Of a stretch of DNA of 7,207 nt, positions 6,361-7,207 are shown piece by piece. The stretch comes from Anaerolineae bacterium (GTDB lineage Bacteria > Chloroflexota > Anaerolineae > Anaerolineales > Villigracilaceae). The first letter of the stretch is position 1, and each line of letters opens with the position of its first letter. Position numbers and translations under genes: made by a program. The notes beneath the pieces are model-generated. The model searched no databases and was not told the origin of the DNA. It saw nothing but the letters and a program-made list of their open reading frames with translations. The DNA lies in assembly GCA_017303735.1 (NCBI GenBank), contig JAFLCF010000211.1, forward strand, positions 1 through 7,207. The letters are read 5' to 3'.

Positions 6361-6828
6361 ATGCAACCTTCAAACCTTCCAACGATTTATTCGATTACCG
6401 AAGCCGAAATTGACCTGAATGATCTGCTCGCCAAGATCACGCTTACGTCTACTGGGGCGGCAGCGATCTTCACCGGCATGGTGCGTGGAGTCACTACCCG
6501 CGGTGATGCGCATGAGACGGAATATCTTGAGTATGAGTCCTATGTGCCGATGGCTGAGGCAAAGATGAAGCAGGTCGCTGATGAGATCCGTGAGAAGTGG
6601 TCTGTTGTGGAGGGAATCGCCATCGTGCAGCGGATCGGAAAGTTGTATCCCAAGACTCCCACTGTTTTAATCGCTTGCACTGCCGCACACCGTGACACAG
6701 GCGTTTTTGAGGCAGCCCGTTATGGCATTGACCGCCTCAAAGAGATTGTCCCTGTTTGGAAAAAAGAAGTAGGTCCTGGCGGTCAGGAATGGATCGAAGG
6801 CGATTACATCCCAAAGCCAGGTGAATAA
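6361..6828 (+). CDS. moaE: Molybdopterin synthase large (catalytic) subunit MoaE
   Basis: A 155-residue cytoplasmic protein that, with thiocarboxylated MoaD, converts cyclic pyranopterin monophosphate to molybdopterin. Family features in order: GAAAIFTGMVRG (32-43, with Arg42), LEYESYVPMAEAKM (56-69), IVQRIGKLYP (88-97, usually HRIG), CTAAHRDTGVFEAARYGIDRLKEIVPVWKKE (106-136) and the terminal EWIEGDY. His110-Arg111, Lys127 and Lys134 match the E. coli residues His103-Arg104, Lys119 and Lys126 that line the active site. Length fits (E. coli 150). The start at ATG 6361 gives a short Q/P/S/N-rich leader before IYSITEAEIDL; the DNA there holds repeats of AACCTTC. It is nine bases from moaD and is the last gene of the operon, followed directly by a terminator. 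Confidence 0.96.
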   Translation: MQPSNLPTIYSITEAEIDLNDLLAKITLTSTGAAAIFTGMVRGVTTRGDAHETEYLEYESYVPMAEAKMKQVADEIREKWSVVEGIAIVQRIGKLYPKTPTVLIACTAAHRDTGVFEAARYGIDRLKEIVPVWKKEVGPGGQEWIEGDYIPKPGE

Positions 6829-6834
6829 TTTGTA

Positions 6835-6862
6835 GGGGCGGGGTCACCCCGCCCTGTTTTTT
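6835..6862 (+). terminator. Rho-independent terminator of the moa operon
   Basis: GGGGCGGGG (6835-6843), loop TCA, CCCCGCCCT (6847-6855): a 9-bp stem with eight G-C pairs and one G-U, followed by G and six Ts (6857-6862). It starts seven bases after the moaE stop. The T-tract ends only eight bases before the next ATG. Confidence 0.9.
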
Positions 6863-6870
6863 AGAAAATC

Positions 6871-7207
6871 ATGTTCTTACACACTCAACGTTTACTCATC
6901 CGAAACTTCACTGCTTCCGACTTGGAGGCGTTTTTGGCATATCGCAACGACCCTGAGGTTGCAAAGTATCAAAGTTGGTCTGTGCCATATTCGCGTGAGA
7001 AAGCCGAGGCATTGATTCGTGAGATGCAGGATGTCCACGCACCTAAAGTTAATGATTGGTTACAGCTTGCCATTGAACTGAAAACGACAGGCGAGTTGAT
7101 CGGCGATGTAGCTTTTGTAATAAAAGCAGACGATATTCGTCAAGCCGTTATTGGTTTTACGATCGCGTCTGCCCATCAGAAGCAGGGCTACATTACCGAA
7201 GCCGCAA
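6871..7207 (+). CDS. GNAT-family N-acetyltransferase, RimJ/RimL type (3' end outside window)
   Basis: Open from ATG 6871 to the right edge, 112 codons with no stop. It begins MFLHTQRLLIRNFTASDLEAFLAYRNDPEVAKYQSW, the standard opening of Acetyltransf_3 (RimJ/RimL-like) proteins, continues LAIELKTTGELIGDVAFVIK, the central strands, and reaches GFTIASAHQKQGYITEAA. In the latter, HQKQGYITEA stands at the acetyl-CoA pyrophosphate-binding position, normally written Q/RxxGxG/A; the second glycine is replaced by tyrosine-isoleucine spacing common in this subfamily. About 60-70 residues are expected beyond the edge. The acceptor (a protein N-terminus or a small amine) cannot be predicted. There is no Shine-Dalgarno, and the moa terminator sits directly upstream, so it needs its own promoter or terminator read-through; I find no clear promoter. 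Confidence 0.88.
   Translation, partial: MFLHTQRLLIRNFTASDLEAFLAYRNDPEVAKYQSWSVPYSREKAEALIREMQDVHAPKVNDWLQLAIELKTTGELIGDVAFVIKADDIRQAVIGFTIASAHQKQGYITEAA

Noticed and set aside
1..7207. CRISPR array, tRNA or rRNA gene, toxin-antitoxin pair, defence island
   Set aside because: No regularly spaced repeats, no cloverleaf or rRNA-like sequence, and no small gene pair of that kind seen; apart from the recombinase tail and the yyaL relic the content is housekeeping.

Overview
The window looks like a chromosomal segment of a moderately AT-rich, free-living bacterium. Protein style (serine recombinase tail, fused PabB-PabC, ScpA, cupin between moaC and moaD) points to Chloroflexota, perhaps Anaerolineae. 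That placement is an impression from sequence style, not a search result.

Layout, left to right. (1) 1-~190: the 3' end of a large serine recombinase gene, entering from the left edge on the + strand. (2) ~190-742, minus strand: the decayed front part of a YyaL/DUF255 thioredoxin-domain gene. It has a premature stop and frameshift, an internal deletion, a lost CxxC cysteine and a missing C-terminal two thirds. The recombinase tail abuts it directly, so this is a rearrangement scar. (3) 806-2551, minus: an intact pabB-pabC fusion for p-aminobenzoate (folate) synthesis. (4) 2563-4321, plus: a VanZ-like membrane protein overlapping an exported flavin amine oxidase with a Tat/lipoprotein-type signal. 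This pair diverges from pabBC across only 11 bp. (5) 4336-4369: a strong bidirectional terminator between convergent genes. (6) 4384-5157, minus: scpA (chromosome segregation). (7) 5197-6828, plus: moaC, a small cupin, moaD and moaE, a tight molybdenum-cofactor operon ending in a GC-rich terminator at 6835-6862. (8) 6871 to the right edge: the 5' part of a GNAT acetyltransferase gene.

MoaC makes cyclic pyranopterin monophosphate. MoaD and MoaE are the small and large subunits of molybdopterin synthase, which adds the dithiolene sulfurs. MoaA, MoeB and MoeA are not in the window. scpA and moaC diverge from a 39-bp interval holding two inverted perfect TATAAT boxes, each placed so that transcription would begin at or within a few bases of the ATG; leaderless mRNAs are likely.

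Most of the window is ordinary housekeeping sequence. I do not see a new multi-gene system. The points most worth a second look are the recombinase/yyaL junction, the symmetric scpA/moaC promoter, and the uncharacterised cupin inside the moa operon.
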